Assembly (NCBI GenBank): GCA_004335635.1
Contig: QAXH01003135.1
Location: 1-31,838, forward strand
Direction: 5' to 3'
DNA length: 31,838 bases
Source of the DNA: Chloromonas sp. AAM2
Lineage: Eukaryota > Chlorophyta > Chlorophyceae > Chlamydomonadales > Chlamydomonadaceae
The notes beneath the pieces are model-generated. The model was not told the DNA's origin. It saw nothing but the letters and a program-made list of their open reading frames with translations, and did no database searches. The number at the start of each line of letters is the position of its first letter. Within the stretch, counting starts at the first letter, position 1. Below, one piece after another: positions 9,413 to 20,076 of this stretch. The position numbers and the translations under genes are program-made.

Positions 9413-12400
9413 CTGCAGGCAGGCACCAGACGAGCATGGCACTCACGTGTCCAAGCATGGCACAAACATATGCCGCAGTCAGCGTCTGACCTAATGTGGC
9501 AAGACCAGTGCTGTTGCCGGCGCCTGCGTCAGACGTATGGTTGACAATGTGGCCAGAAGACACGCCACAATGCACAGCTGGTAATACTGCGACTACCTCA
9601 CTTGGTCAAGAGGTTCTGACTCGGCACACACACTTGCCATGGCCGCGTTGAGCAGCAGTCTGTTTGCCACCGCCTGAACTCTGGACAGTCCTATGCAAAC
9701 CACGTATGTAACTCCTTGCTTGTAAGTTTGTCATGTCATGATGACCACGAACTTTGCCTCACTTGTCGACTGTTCCATGCACGGTACTCCTCCGTCTCTT
9801 GTGTGGTCCAGACCTCGACCATGCTGCTCAGCCAGGACTGGGCACTGGCAGTGGGCCGGGCTTGTGCAGGCTGAGGAGCCAGACTGGCATGATTGCTGGC
9901 TGTGCTTGGGTTTGCCTCACTGCCCCTGTTTGGATCAGCCTCTGTTAGTCCACAGCAGGCAGCACCTGCTAAGACCTCGCTGCCTGCACAGTGCTTGGTA
10001 TGGTTGGCGTCCTTGGCATCTAGTGGCGAGGCAGTGCAAACCGATGGCCCACCCTTGGTTTGCTGACCAGCATTGGTCATCGCTTGGGAGCTGCTGTGCT
10101 CAGCGCCTGCCAGGGCAGTGCCGAGACTGCTGGTCGTGTCGCTGTCTGCGATGCTGGGGGCCACGTTTGGTGTGGGCTCTTGTGCCCACGTGTTGCCCAC
10201 CCTGGCATCTGGTGAGGCCATTCTGAACAGTTCAGCAGGCGTGGCACCCACTCCACCCTGGCACTGAAGCCATGCACTGCGGGCAGCCTGCACCTGGCTT
10301 AGTGGCAGCATACAGGTGATGGTCTTGAGCAGCGCATTGCATGTGTCGGCAGGCTGTGCAGCAGCCAGGTGCAGTGCGATGCAGCCCGCCGCATCCTCCA
10401 GCTCCCATGGCCAGGACCAGTCGGGCCCGCCGTACAGTGAGCCCCACCTGAACATCACCACGTGTGTCACAACAGCAGACATGGCAGGTGAACAGTAGAC
10501 CTTATGTCGGACTCCAGAGCCCAGGAAATTTCAATGGCCACTCTCTGATTAGTAAGATGCCACCAGGATTGCTGCACAACAGTGGCACAGGAAACAAAGG
10601 TCAACAGGGTGCCCAGCAACAATGCCCGCTCACCCAGTTGCATGCCAGGCCATGTTCTTGTTATCGTGCTCGATCATATCCAATGCTTGGAGTTGACACA
10701 TGTTGGTCATTAGTAGGCTTGTGCAGCTGGTCAAGATATCCATAAATTGTCCCATGCCTGTTTTCCCCACCCACCTCAGCACCTGTGCCAGGATCTCGGA
10801 CTGACCGGAGGCCATGGCTGCATGGAGCAGGGTTGTATCGCAGCTGTCTGTGCCGCAGCATGCCATCCGCAGCAGCCAGCCGCTGGACACAGGATCCGCT
10901 GGCTGTGGCTGCTCTGTGCCATGCACACCCTGCTGCTCTCCCTGCTGCAGTGTGTCCACCAACAGGCCAGCAAGTACGCCTAGTCCACTTCGCACCGCAT
11001 ACATCAGCAGATCATCACCCAGCTGTGATGTCACAATGTCAGGCACTGTGGCTGACTGACCAGGCTGAGTGTCAGTTGAGCGGTGATGGTGGGTCAGCCA
11101 CATGCCCAGATCCTCCAACAGGCAGCAGGTGGCGTCAGTTAGAGGATCAGATATGCCAGAAGAGGTCTGGCGTGGCTCCACGCCCCCAGCACTCCCAACG
11201 TGTTGCTGAAGCTCGGTCGCAGCTTCACTGCAGCTGCCTGGCAGTACCAGTACCGGCAGGTGCGAGACCAGCAGCTCAAGCCCGGACACAGTGCTTGCAG
11301 AAAGAGACTCTTTCTTGCCTGCTGTCGCCACTGGGTTTGTTGCCAACGGTGGAGATGCACTCCTCTTGTACCAGAGTTCAAGGCACAAGGCAGCAGGAGC
11401 AGCGCCATCCAGTGTCACAACCACCTGGAAAGGAACAACACAGTTGAAGACAATCACTCCAGAGCATCACATAGGTTCAAAGCCTGATGCTATCCTGCAT
11501 ACCAAGCTGCCGACTTGGTCTTGGATCTTCCACCAACAATACATAACAGGCAGGGTTAGGCAGGGCAGCCGCGGCAGGGGCATCACGCCACCCTAGCTAC
11601 TCAGCATGACATGGCATGGCAAGCTGAACCCTCAATGCTTGCAGCGGCATGACACCCGCTTCGCATCGGTGACGACCTTGAGCGGTAAGTGTCGCCCCTC
11701 TTGGCAGTGACGCAGACTTGAAATGGCTGCCGCAGCGTCACGCACATGGCTGGCACCACTGCCTGGCTGACGGGGGCTGTCATGAGCGTCAGTCGTGTGA
11801 TGCATTATACGCCATGAGTTTGCAAGGCAATACACTTGCCCTAGAGCCTCACCTGTGCAGTGGTGCAGTCTGTTGTTGCCTCGATGCAATCGACTGACAC
11901 CGGCAGGTAGCCTCCACCAAGCCGGCGTGCCAGGACCATGGCTTGCATTACAGAGCCATCCTGTGACGAGCTGCCCTCTGACTCAGCAGGTGGTGCAGCA
12001 GCAGGTGGCTGCCAGCCGTGCAGCTGACAGTTGCTGGGCAGCTGCAGCTCCACAGTCAGGGTTAGCTGGTGAATGACACTGGCAGAAGTAGGCTGTGGCT
12101 GGCTTGCCGACAGACAGTGAATGACTGGCTGGGCACTCAAAAGGCGACATGAGGCCAGGTCTTCTAAACCCAGAGTGTCCAATGCCTCTACTGATGCTTC
12201 TACCATGCTGTAGCTGCTACTGATGCTATCCCAGCGGCATAGCGCTACTTGATGCGCCACCTGCACAGGCCGACCAACAGAATGAGGAGTTGCACCGTCA
12301 GACTGGTGTGAGTAATTGTTGCTGTGTGTACAGAGACATGCTGCACTTCCTTGTACAAGCAGACCATACAAACCTTTGACTATTGGCGCTAGCACTGGCA

Positions 12401-15098
12401 CCTAGATGTGGATCGAAAACATCAACACAGGCCAATGAAAGAGGGCCATCACACAGGGCCACAGTGTAGGAGTCCCAGGATTGCTCAGATTGATCATCCT
12501 GTTCTGATGTTCATGACAGCAACACCTTTGCTGATTTCTCATGCGAGGCATGTGATTAATTACTACGAGGCTGCAACCCAGTAGAAAGCCAACCAATCTT
12601 TGCTCCAATTCTTTCACCATGATATCGACCTCCCCTGGCATGCCATAGGTCAACCGCGTAATTGCCGGCCGGACGTACCTGAATGCATGATTCGGCACCG
12701 TTCTGCAGAACCTGGCCCATGGGGTTGTTGGCCATCAGCTTGCTGATCACATGCACCATGCTGTCGGCCTTGATGGCGCCATGTGCTGCCTCTTGCTTCT
12801 GATCAAGATGCTCCAGGTCCAGTGTGAGCATGACGCACCCACTGCGCATGGCCAGACCTGCCATGTGGACGCCCGGCATGCTGCAAAACAATTGTGTACC
12901 ACAACAGACAGGGGTTGCTGTCGGCAATCCATTCCTGGCTCACAGCTGGACAGATGAACACACGACCCAGGATCCGTTTTCCAGCTCTGGCTCAGCAAAC
13001 CAGCCAAGAAACGGCCTAAGGAGAACTAAGGAACCAAGCAGCTGCAGGTGTAGCACGGTTGTGTACGTGTCGTTGCGCCTGGAATATCGTAACTCGGCAA
13101 AGGTGCTTTACAAGCTGGTATGTGGGCTCACCAGTGGGTCAACTGCTCCTGTATCAGCCTGGGCACGTCAGGAGGCAGATGCTCCAGCTCAATGTCCTGC
13201 ACCTTGACGTGCACCTGCACAGACAGAGCCCCAGGTTGTGATTGACACGCCGCACACTGCAGCCATGACAGGGGCTCAGGTTGTGATTGACACGCCGCAC
13301 ACTGCAGCCATGACAGGGGCTCAGGTTGTGATTGACACGCCGCACACTGCAGCCATGACAGGGGCTCAGGTTGTGATTGACACACCGCACACTGCAGCCA
13401 TGACAGGGGCTCAGGTCAGCTCCACAGAGTAGAGGGGCGGTCACCACTCATGGGAGAGACTGACCTGCTCAGTCAAGATTGCTTTGCCTAATGAATGCGG
13501 CAGCTGTCAAGCCATGCGCAAGACAAGGCTGAACAGCAGGGAGCAGAAACAACAAGTGCTCACCCACCGTTGTAGGTGAACGCCGTGCCTTGCGTGTGTA
13601 GGTTGTACTCCGTTGCTGCTCAAGATCCCGTAGCACTGAGCTCAAGCTGACTGGTGGCAGGTGGCCAAAGACATCCTTTGCAGCCACGCTTTCCGTCAGG
13701 CGACTCGGCCTAGCAGCAGCAATGGCCCGCGTCTGCACAGCCCTGCCTGCAATGGTTTTGAAAGCTGGTGGATGCGGGCAAGAGGCAGAGGCGCCAGGCA
13801 GGCTATCAGCAGGCTGCCCAGCTTTCATATCAACACCAGCTGTTTTGACTGTTCCTTTTGCCGGTCCGTCTGAAGCGGCAGAGCTGTTGCAAGAGTGCCT
13901 GGTAGTGTCTGGAGGCTTTGCAGTCTGCTTGGGCTGTTCCCTAAGGACAGCTATTGCCGGCCTGGTCAGTGTAGCTGTGACAATCAGCTGCTGCTGCTGT
14001 TGTTGCTGTTGCTGATTGCTGTCTGAATCGAGTGGCTGGTCCTCCTTGCGTGGTTTCCCAGGACTAGGCAGGCCACTGACAAAACCAGAGGCACTTTCTT
14101 GCAAAAAAAGGGATGGTGCAGGGCTTGTCAGCTCTGGCTGTTGCTGCTGCAGGGTGCGGCAGTGTCGTTGATAGGCAGACCACGTGCGCATTTCAAACAC
14201 GCAGGACAAAAGCATTAGGCAGATCCAGTTGAAGACGCCACGCAGCAGGCAGCGTACAGGGTCACCATTCATGCACCAGACCAGAATGGACACCCATGCG
14301 GCCTGCCTCAATGCATGCAGGACAGCCATTGTCGGTGGGCTCAGCTGCAGCCAGCGGCAGAAGGAAAAGGATGCAATAAGCATGTGTGGGAACCAGAACA
14401 CACCCTGTCACTGCCCTGAGGAAAGCTGTCAGCGGCGGTGTTGATTTTGTGCGTGAGTGTTCCAATAAATTGTGACAGTCCCTGCCGCTAGCGAACGTCA
14501 TCTGGCCAGCCCATGGCCTGGACCACTACCACAGGCAAACTTTGGTGGTGCACGTACCACACCCAACCGCCTGAATGAGTTCAGGCTGGTAGCCTTTGAT
14601 CACCATAAGCAGATATCCGAAGATACCCCCTATCCTGGGATATCCTGCCTTAGTCCATAGGTCCGGCAAGGAAGTCATCATAGGCATGGTTGCTCTGCCC
14701 ACCTGGTCTTGACACGCCAGGACCGCCTCGAGCATGAGCTCGATCTGCAGGGAAAGGACCGTTTTGGTGGCCTCTGAGGCAGGGGCCAGGCCAAAGCCTA
14801 TCATCCCAATAGCCAAGGATCTAACGACGTGCGCTGTAATGCTTGCTGGTTGCAGCAAGCTGATGTGGCCGCTGTGCACTGCAGCAGCTGGTAGAGATAG
14901 GAGGCCCAGGTAGAAGATGCCCCTTGCCACATCCAGATAAGCAGTGGTGAGTGGTCCTCCTCCAAAGATTGCCTTCAATAAGATGGCGCTGTGCATTCCG
15001 GCATTGAGGCGCCAGGCTGGCTTGGACACCAAAGCATGATGTTGCAGTCTGTACTGGGCGAATGTGGGGCACTGTGCTTCCTTGGTGACAGCTGCCAT
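7839..15098 (-). CDS. Gene B: complete SPL C-terminal-like protein between two membrane modules
   Basis: Complete gene; minus-strand exons 15098-14703, 14344-13568, 13214-13132, 12880-12679, 12260-11853, 11424-10775, 10447-9763, 9412-9233, 8748-8599 and 8132-7839 join in frame to 1274 residues. The ATG at 15098 has an in-frame TAG nine bases upstream and a G at +4, so no exon for an SBP zinc finger is expected upstream. Layout: membrane module about 1-185; Gln/Ser/Pro linker with poly-Gln to about 391; SPL C-terminal-like part about 392-1067 with MPGVHMAGLAMRSGCVMLTL, LLEDLGMWLTHHH and an ankyrin-like WELEDAAGCIALHLA; second membrane module about 1068-1245; basic C-tail. The exon 10447-9763 donor is CAA|gtgagg where the copies have CAG. 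Function is unknown; the absence of DNA-binding residues argues against an ordinary transcription factor. Confidence 0.82.
9763..13214 (-). other. Gene B SPL C-terminal-like segment
   Basis: Exon 13214-13132 (83 nt; VHVKVQDIELEHLPPDVPRL) and 12880-12679 give the RPGC-like core. Exon 12260-11853 gives the LQLPSNCQLHGWQPP block and LGGGYLPVSVDC. Exon 11424-10775 gives VVVTLDGAAPAALCLELWY, LLEDLGMWL and LLMYAVRSGLGVLAGLLV. Exon 10447-9763 gives WGSLYGGPDWSWPW plus the ankyrin-like pair, then a variable acidic/polar linker ending in SWLSSMVEVWTTQETEEYRAW. Confidence 0.7.
13232..13411 (-). repeat. 4 x 45-bp minisatellite in gene B intron
   Basis: Four 45-base units at 13232-13276, 13277-13321, 13322-13366 and 13367-13411 are near identical (one base differs in the last). 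They lie just upstream of the acceptor of exon 13214-13132. 45 is a multiple of three and the minus strand is open and in frame with that exon, so the array would read as a 15-residue Cys/Trp/Gln-containing repeat if the intron were retained. Each unit also contains a CTGCAG that could act as a decoy acceptor. Confidence 0.9.
13568..15098 (-). other. Gene B N-terminal membrane module and disordered linker
   Basis: Exon 15098-14703 (132 codons) begins MAAVTKEAQCPTFAQYRLQ and has hydrophobic stretches around RGIFYLGLLSLPAAAV, HVVRSLAIGMIGFGLAP and LQIELMLEAVLACQDQ. Exon 14344-13568 (259 codons) adds MAVLHALRQAAWVSILVWCM and FNWICLMLLSCVFEM, then a basic SAYQRHC and a long polar linker containing a Gln run encoded near 13985-14015. 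It ends TTYTRKARRSPTT, conserved as YTRQPGRAPST in gene C. Here the linker is one exon, whereas gene C has an intron. Confidence 0.7.
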
Positions 15099-15376
15099 GC
15101 GACCCTAGTGTTGCTGCGTCTGAAGTGAGCCTGCAGACACACAGTCTTGGCATTTGAAAAAATGACAATGACCAGCTCTCCGGAAAACCTCCGGTATCGT
15201 GTGCAATATACCAAGGGAGCACAATCACTCTGCAAAGGAATGGGTGCCAGCCACAGGACAAAAGGATGCCAGGGTGTGTGTTTAACCATTTGACGCATTC
15301 TGGTGTTACATGCGCACGCCAAGATTTCGGCAATGTGGTGCTCATGACGTACAATTTCAATGGCACGCCTTATGAG

Positions 15377-15404
15377 GCATGCATGCATGCATGCATGCAT
15401 GCAG
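15377..15404. repeat. (GCAT)n microsatellite
   Basis: Seven consecutive GCA(T/G) units form a self-complementary run about 280 bases upstream of the gene B start codon. It could form a hairpin; it is probably a neutral simple repeat. Confidence 0.85.
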
Positions 15405-16339
15405 TGCAGTGCACGTACTTGCAGCCGACTTTGCAAGCCTTCCTGGACGTCCGACTAGGTAGGCGCCCTCGCTGCCAAGGGCTCTCAACCCCGAGATCTC
15501 ACGTGTTGACTACAACGTTGAGCCCCACCAAAGTTTCAAGGGTTTTGCCCCCATACAACAATGACTCGGTCTCTGTTGGCCTGTCGGTGCGATGGTAAGC
15601 CGTAAGCCGAGGCTGGACCTAAGCGCCGTTGCGCTGAGCTAACTCCCAACGGATTCGGTGTGACAGGCTGCAACTAGTGACCTGCTGGAACACTGGTCAC
15701 CACATCAAAGCTTGGTGCTTACACAACGTTCAGGCAGCAGAACAGAACATTTTAGTACCAACAGCTCGCCAGAAGTCTCATCGTCGTGTGGTGGCGAGGC
15801 TCAACTGATAGTCACCCACTGAGAGTTTTCTGGTGCTTCTTTGAATGTAAACGTATTAGTACGAGCGATTACATGACTTCTCACTCATTGCATGGTGGTT
15901 GAGGGTGACTACACTGAGTTGGGATGTTGAGCAATTAGCTGCCAGGAGACCGAGTGGCCCAGACACAGAAAGGTGGTGGGCCATTACATCAATCTCTCAG
16001 TGGCGTGCCGCAGCAGTCACTAGGGTAAAGAAGGGAGAAAAGGTGATAAGCTCGACAGAAACAACGACCAAAAACAACGCACAACAAACACAGCAAACCA
16101 AAGCAAGAACGAGGCAAGAACAAGGCAAAGCTAGCACACAGCACGCGAAGCCTACGAAGAAACACAAGCAGGGGAGCCTGCATAGACCAGGGTGGTGTGG
16201 GCGGGAAACTAGGCAGTGCTCGCAGCACAGCGAGCACGCAGAGGAGTGATGTAACAACAGAATGTTGGTACATCCCTAGGTATCACCCTTAAAAAACCAT
16301 ACTGGTATTCGTGAGAGACTGCTGCACGTGGTTCGTTCC

Positions 16340-16606
16340 TCACCACTTGTTACAGCTACGCAATCCACAGAAACAGTGCTGGTATGAATGATATAGAATT
16401 GATGATCTCTTGAAGTCAGGGCACTGATAGGGAGCCAGCAGCCCGCACACAGCGCTCCAGGATATGCTACCAAGTACCCATCCTGTGTAGTCCATGGCCA
16501 TTCCCTGGATATAAAGGAAGAACGCAATGCAGTCCATTTGGCTTGTACTTAGTCGGATCTGCTCCCACACCCATGTAATGTTGGCGTGAGGTGTACAGTC
16601 CAACAC
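16340..16606 (-). other. Orphan open frame with hydrophobic segment
   Basis: An 88-codon minus-strand frame contains WEQIRLSTSQMDCIAFFLY, then GWVLGSISWSAVCGLLAPYQ and CPDF. The spacing (IRL..Q, hydrophobic helix, W, then ISWS..CP) loosely recalls membrane segments of large algal GCC2/GCC3-type membrane proteins. I see no flanking exons or conserved borders, so it may be a lone exon remnant or chance. Not assigned to the local family. Confidence 0.2.
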
Positions 16607-17237
16607 TGGCTTGGCGCAATGATTGGTCCAGCTGCATTTTCGTCCATTTCATGCTCATTCACCACCATCATTTGCCCATCACCATCTGATGCTCATCCGT
16701 CAATTCAACGCTCATTCATCATCATCAAGTATGTGATTACTCAAGAGGCCATGCAGTTGGCACCTCTCACGTGATGGAAACAGAGATGTGGTGGACCAAT
16801 ACGCAGTCTCGTAGCACTGCCTGTCTTGGATCACATCATCCGACAGTGTAAGTTCATAGTCTGTCCGCCATCTACCTAGGATCAAAGGGAGGATGTTGGA
16901 TTAGGTTGCCAGCAGGCCGTGCGCCCAGGCGCCCAGAAGCCCAGGTTGATGCTGCCAAGGAGGATCAACAGTCTGAAGGCAGCGCTGGAGCCATAGCTTC
17001 TGTTGTGGTTCCTGCCTCTCAAAGCTTGTCGCTGACACAGCTGTCACCTGTGCTGTGCCAGGTGGTGGTTTTAACCAGTGTGGGGAAGGCCTGTGAAGGT
17101 TTACCCTTCTAGCCTTAACTGGTTATATACATCTCTCTGGAGATAGAGACGTACTGCAGTGGCTCCATCCGAAGAACTCGGACAGCCACCATAGGCAGTG
17201 TGGCTGGCTGTGCACCCTGCAGTGTGTAAGGCCGCCG

Positions 17238-17242
17238 NNNNN
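17238..17242. other. Assembly gap (5 N)
   Basis: Five unresolved bases interrupt the sequence. Both sides are low in coding signal, and the true size of the missing sequence is unknown. Any claim about where gene D's missing 3' half went must allow for this gap or a local misassembly. Confidence 1.
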
Positions 17243-18131
17243 CACCCCCACAGCAGCACTGCAGGCAACCTGAGCCCCACTGCCCTGACCATCATGTCAC
17301 GCTACAATCGTCTTCACTTCAGGATGGACGTGCCAACCATAATAAGGGCTGTAATAAGGCGACACAACGCTCACATCAATCAAACTGAACTAAAGTTGAC
17401 TTTGCCTTAGTTGACTCTTCTTCTTCTGGCAAAACGAAGGCTTTGCCAATGATTCACAGGTAATGATTCGCAACGCAAGGTGGTTTAACAAAAAGGCTTA
17501 ACTGGGTGGTGGCAATCGTTGCCAACAGGTGCGAACCTGCGGCTTGTGAAGGCATGTGCGTGAAAAGAATGCAGCACGGGCAAATGCTACCGCATATATC
17601 AACCATGGAACGCTGAGCAAGGGACCCAAGCAAGCATGGCCAAGAGTTCAGGTGGATGGGCCTTGACGGATGCCAGCCCAGAACAAAAAGATGTTCTTGA
17701 CGCAATGATGGCTGTGCCAACCTAATCTGCTGGCGACTTTGTCTGACTGTTGCCATGTCCACGTGTTGCCCACGCACAACTTGACGCACTTTGTCCGCCG
17801 ACAGTGTCACCAATGATAATTTGGATTTGAAATGTGATTTGTCTGGTCACACAACCTGTCGAAGCTGACAACAACCACACAACACGGCTGTCGCGAACAC
17901 ATAGTCAAGTGCGTGACCCGCGTCGCTTATTCCCTGTCCATGAGGTCGCAGGGGCCGCAGGGGCCGCAGCATGAGAAGTTGGCACATGCCTGTATTGTGC
18001 TTCAAGCCCATGCTATTAATATTGTCCGCTGCAGGATGCTCCACAACCTCAGGCAACAGGCTGACATGGTGGACCTGCCTGGCCTGGTGCAGAGCATGTT
18101 GCAACAGACGCATGGCGGCTGCCCCTCGCTA

Positions 18132-18260
18132 CTGCCACTGAGGCAGCCCTTGGGGCGTGACCAGCTGCTCGCTGTGTAGTTGCTGCAGCTGGCTGAAGTT
18201 GGTGGGTGTCTGCACGCCAGGCCGTGGCAAATAAACCGGGTGCTGACTGCTGGCAAAAAA
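18132..18260 (+). repeat. 128-bp inverted repeat, left arm
   Basis: The stretch from CTGCCACTGAGGCAGCCC to CTGCTGGCAAAAA reappears in reverse orientation at 18785-18912 with only a few differences. The interval between arms is about 520 bp and holds a decayed coding remnant. The arms do not start or end with obvious transposon termini or a target-site duplication that I could find. Confidence 0.85.
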
Positions 18261-18269
18261 ACATCGCTA

Positions 18270-18912
18270 TCAGCAACCGAGTTCATTGTATTGCATGATC
18301 AGCTGCTGCCAAAACTGCGTGCAGCATCAACAGCCGTGCCCAGCTACAGCTGAGGCAGCTCAGCAGGAGGCATTGGACCTCCTGGGGTTGTGGGAACAGG
18401 AGGCCCCAGACCAGCAGGATTGGATAGCACCCATCCGCTCATTCAATTGCGGCGTCTGGTCTACAAGAAGCAACAGGGGGGCAATCTCAAGCGGAGGAAG
18501 TCAGACAGCGAGCAGTCAGCGTCAGACAGCGAGCAATCATACTCAGAATGGGAGCAGTCAGTGGACGAGGAGCAGCAGCAGCCAGTAGGAGGCAACAGCA
18601 GCCAGCAGAGCCTCCACAAAACCAGCGGGCACAAATTTGTTCGACCCACTGGGTGGGGCATCCGATGGCGAGGCTAGGTTTGTCTCGCCACTGCTGGACG
18701 GGGCAAGCCGCACTGGGCTGCTTCGCGGGGCGACAGTAACAACAGGTGTCTTCATTGACCTGCTGCCTGCTGTGCGCGGGCCTGTTTTTGCCAGCAGTCA
18801 GCACCCGGTTTATTTGCCACGGCCTGGCGTGCAGACACCCACCAACTTCAGCCAGCTGCAGCAACTGCACAGCGAGCAGCTGGTCACGCCCCAAGGGCTG
18901 TCTCAGTGGCAG
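18270..18912 (+). pseudogene. Decayed coding remnant of unknown gene between inverted-repeat arms
   Basis: Plus-strand peptides that look coding follow one another in alternating frames. First comes ATEFIVLHDQLLPKLRAAS, then EAAQQEALDLLGLWEQEAP, then LIQLRRLVYKKQQGG with a Ser/Asp/Glu-rich stretch (KRRKSDSEQSASDSEQS). Last is FDPLGGASDGEARFVSPLL running into VYLPRPGVQTPTNFSQLQQL. At least two frame changes and a stop would be needed to join them, so this is either a frameshifted gene fragment or exons with unrecognised small introns. The 3' part overlaps the right inverted-repeat arm. I do not recognise the family. Confidence 0.35.
18785..18912 (-). repeat. 128-bp inverted repeat, right arm
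   Basis: Reverse-complement partner of 18132-18260. It ends only about 60 bases from the last surviving exon of truncated gene D (18974), so the rearrangement that made the inverted repeat may also have removed the 3' half of that gene. Confidence 0.85.
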
Positions 18913-19862
18913 CGGGCCTGCCTAAGCCCTGGTGGCAAGGGGTGGCGCCATTGGTGCTGGCCCATAATCTTACCGTCTCAAGGGACTTCTCAACCCTGTC
19001 ACCTCCCAGCACTGGCGCAGGCTGAATCAGGACAGGCAGATAGCCACCGCCCAGCCGCCGAACCAGCAGCTTGGCTTCTATATCAGGGACTTCACGTGCA
19101 GAGGTCTCAAACAAGGCCACCACCGCATCTGTCGACTCTGCACCAGGTGGCTGCCAGCTACTCAGACTACAGTGGCCAGGGATTTGCAGCTCCACCGTCA
19201 GGGTTAGCTGGTTGCAGCGCGTGTTAGAACAAGCCATAGAGCTGGTCGGCAGCGGGCTATCTGGCATGCAGTGCACGACTGGCAGGACGCTTGAGAGGCG
19301 GCAGCAGGTCAGGCCTGCCAAACCTAAAGAGTCCACAGCCGGCTGTGCTGCGGTAACAGTGCGATAGCTGCCGCTTCCGCCATCCCACTTGCACAGCATG
19401 AAATGGTTTGCCGTCTGCAGGCCATGCATCAACAACACAACTTTGTTAACATCAAGGAAGCTATCACGGAACGGGAAGGGCACCACTGCGACCTATCCTG
19501 AGCAAAAACAAAGCGAGGCAAACAAAGCAGGCATGGAAGGTTGAAACAAAACAAACCTAAGTAGGTTAGTCCTACTCGTTATGACGTCCTTCACAAGATG
19601 CATCAAACACTCCGTTTGCTGCCTTGTTCAGGTCATAAGTGTGGGATGCAAGCGGCTTGCTCAGTCGAATTGGACCAGCGGGGCCACAGGCTCAGAGTTT
19701 GCATCATCGTTGCTTTGGACCATTGCTCTCTGAGTATGCATGCAGGCCCGGTCGATCGTGTGCTTCTTTGGTCGGTACACCTGGGCAGTCTGCTGCACAA
19801 TCTACATCTGATCAGCCATGTGCAGCTCAGTTGCCTCACGACACGAACATGCCAGCACGCAC

Positions 19863-20076
19863 CTGAATGCACATGGTGGCGCCGTCATCCAGCACTTGGC
19901 GTATGTTGTTGTCGCGCATCAAGTGGGAGATCAGATCCATCATACTGGCGGAAAGATTGACGTCCTGGTTGACTCCTTGGTCTGCCAGCGCGTCTTCAGT
20001 GGTCCTGATCAGGTCCAGGGTCACCAAGACGCACCCACTGCGCATGACCAGGCCTGCCAGTACCAAGCCTGGCACG
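19863..20076 (-). other. Gene D surviving RPGC-like core exon
   Basis: Reads VPGLVLAGLVMRSGCVLVTL, then a Leu/Asp-rich helix region ending DDGATMCIQ at a CAG|gt donor. It is 214 nt, against 199, 202 and 220 nt in the other copies. No stop occurs inside. It is the best-preserved part of gene D and shows the motif in a more diverged form than in A, B and C. Confidence 0.65.

Larger units (their letters stand above)
15099..18131. other. Upstream region of gene B, no gene recognised
   Basis: About 3 kb upstream of the gene B start codon, presumably containing its promoter. I see no family exon, no TATA box I would defend and no RNA gene. It contains a (GCAT)n run, A/C-rich low-complexity DNA at about 16040-16160, TCATC-rich low-complexity DNA at about 16640-16735, a minus-strand open frame at 16340-16606 with hydrophobic stretches, and the assembly gap. 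Open frames at 17454-17813 (-) and 17913-18179 (+) overlap short unrecognised peptides and may be decayed sequence. Confidence 0.5.

Noticed and set aside
13661..14015. Plus-strand open frames opposite the gene B linker
   Set aside because: Shadows of the Gln-rich gene B exon on the other strand; the poly-Gln run shows up there as a Cys run.
15600..15720. Possible tRNA or rRNA-like fragment in the gene B upstream region
   Set aside because: No cloverleaf, no TTCGA-type T loop, and no recognisable rRNA segment could be found.
17050..17112. Plus-strand VVVLTSV after a CAG as a possible relic of the missing gene D exon (VVVTLDG)
   Set aside because: It is on the opposite strand to gene D, similarity stops after four residues and a stop follows at once; chance is the simpler reading.
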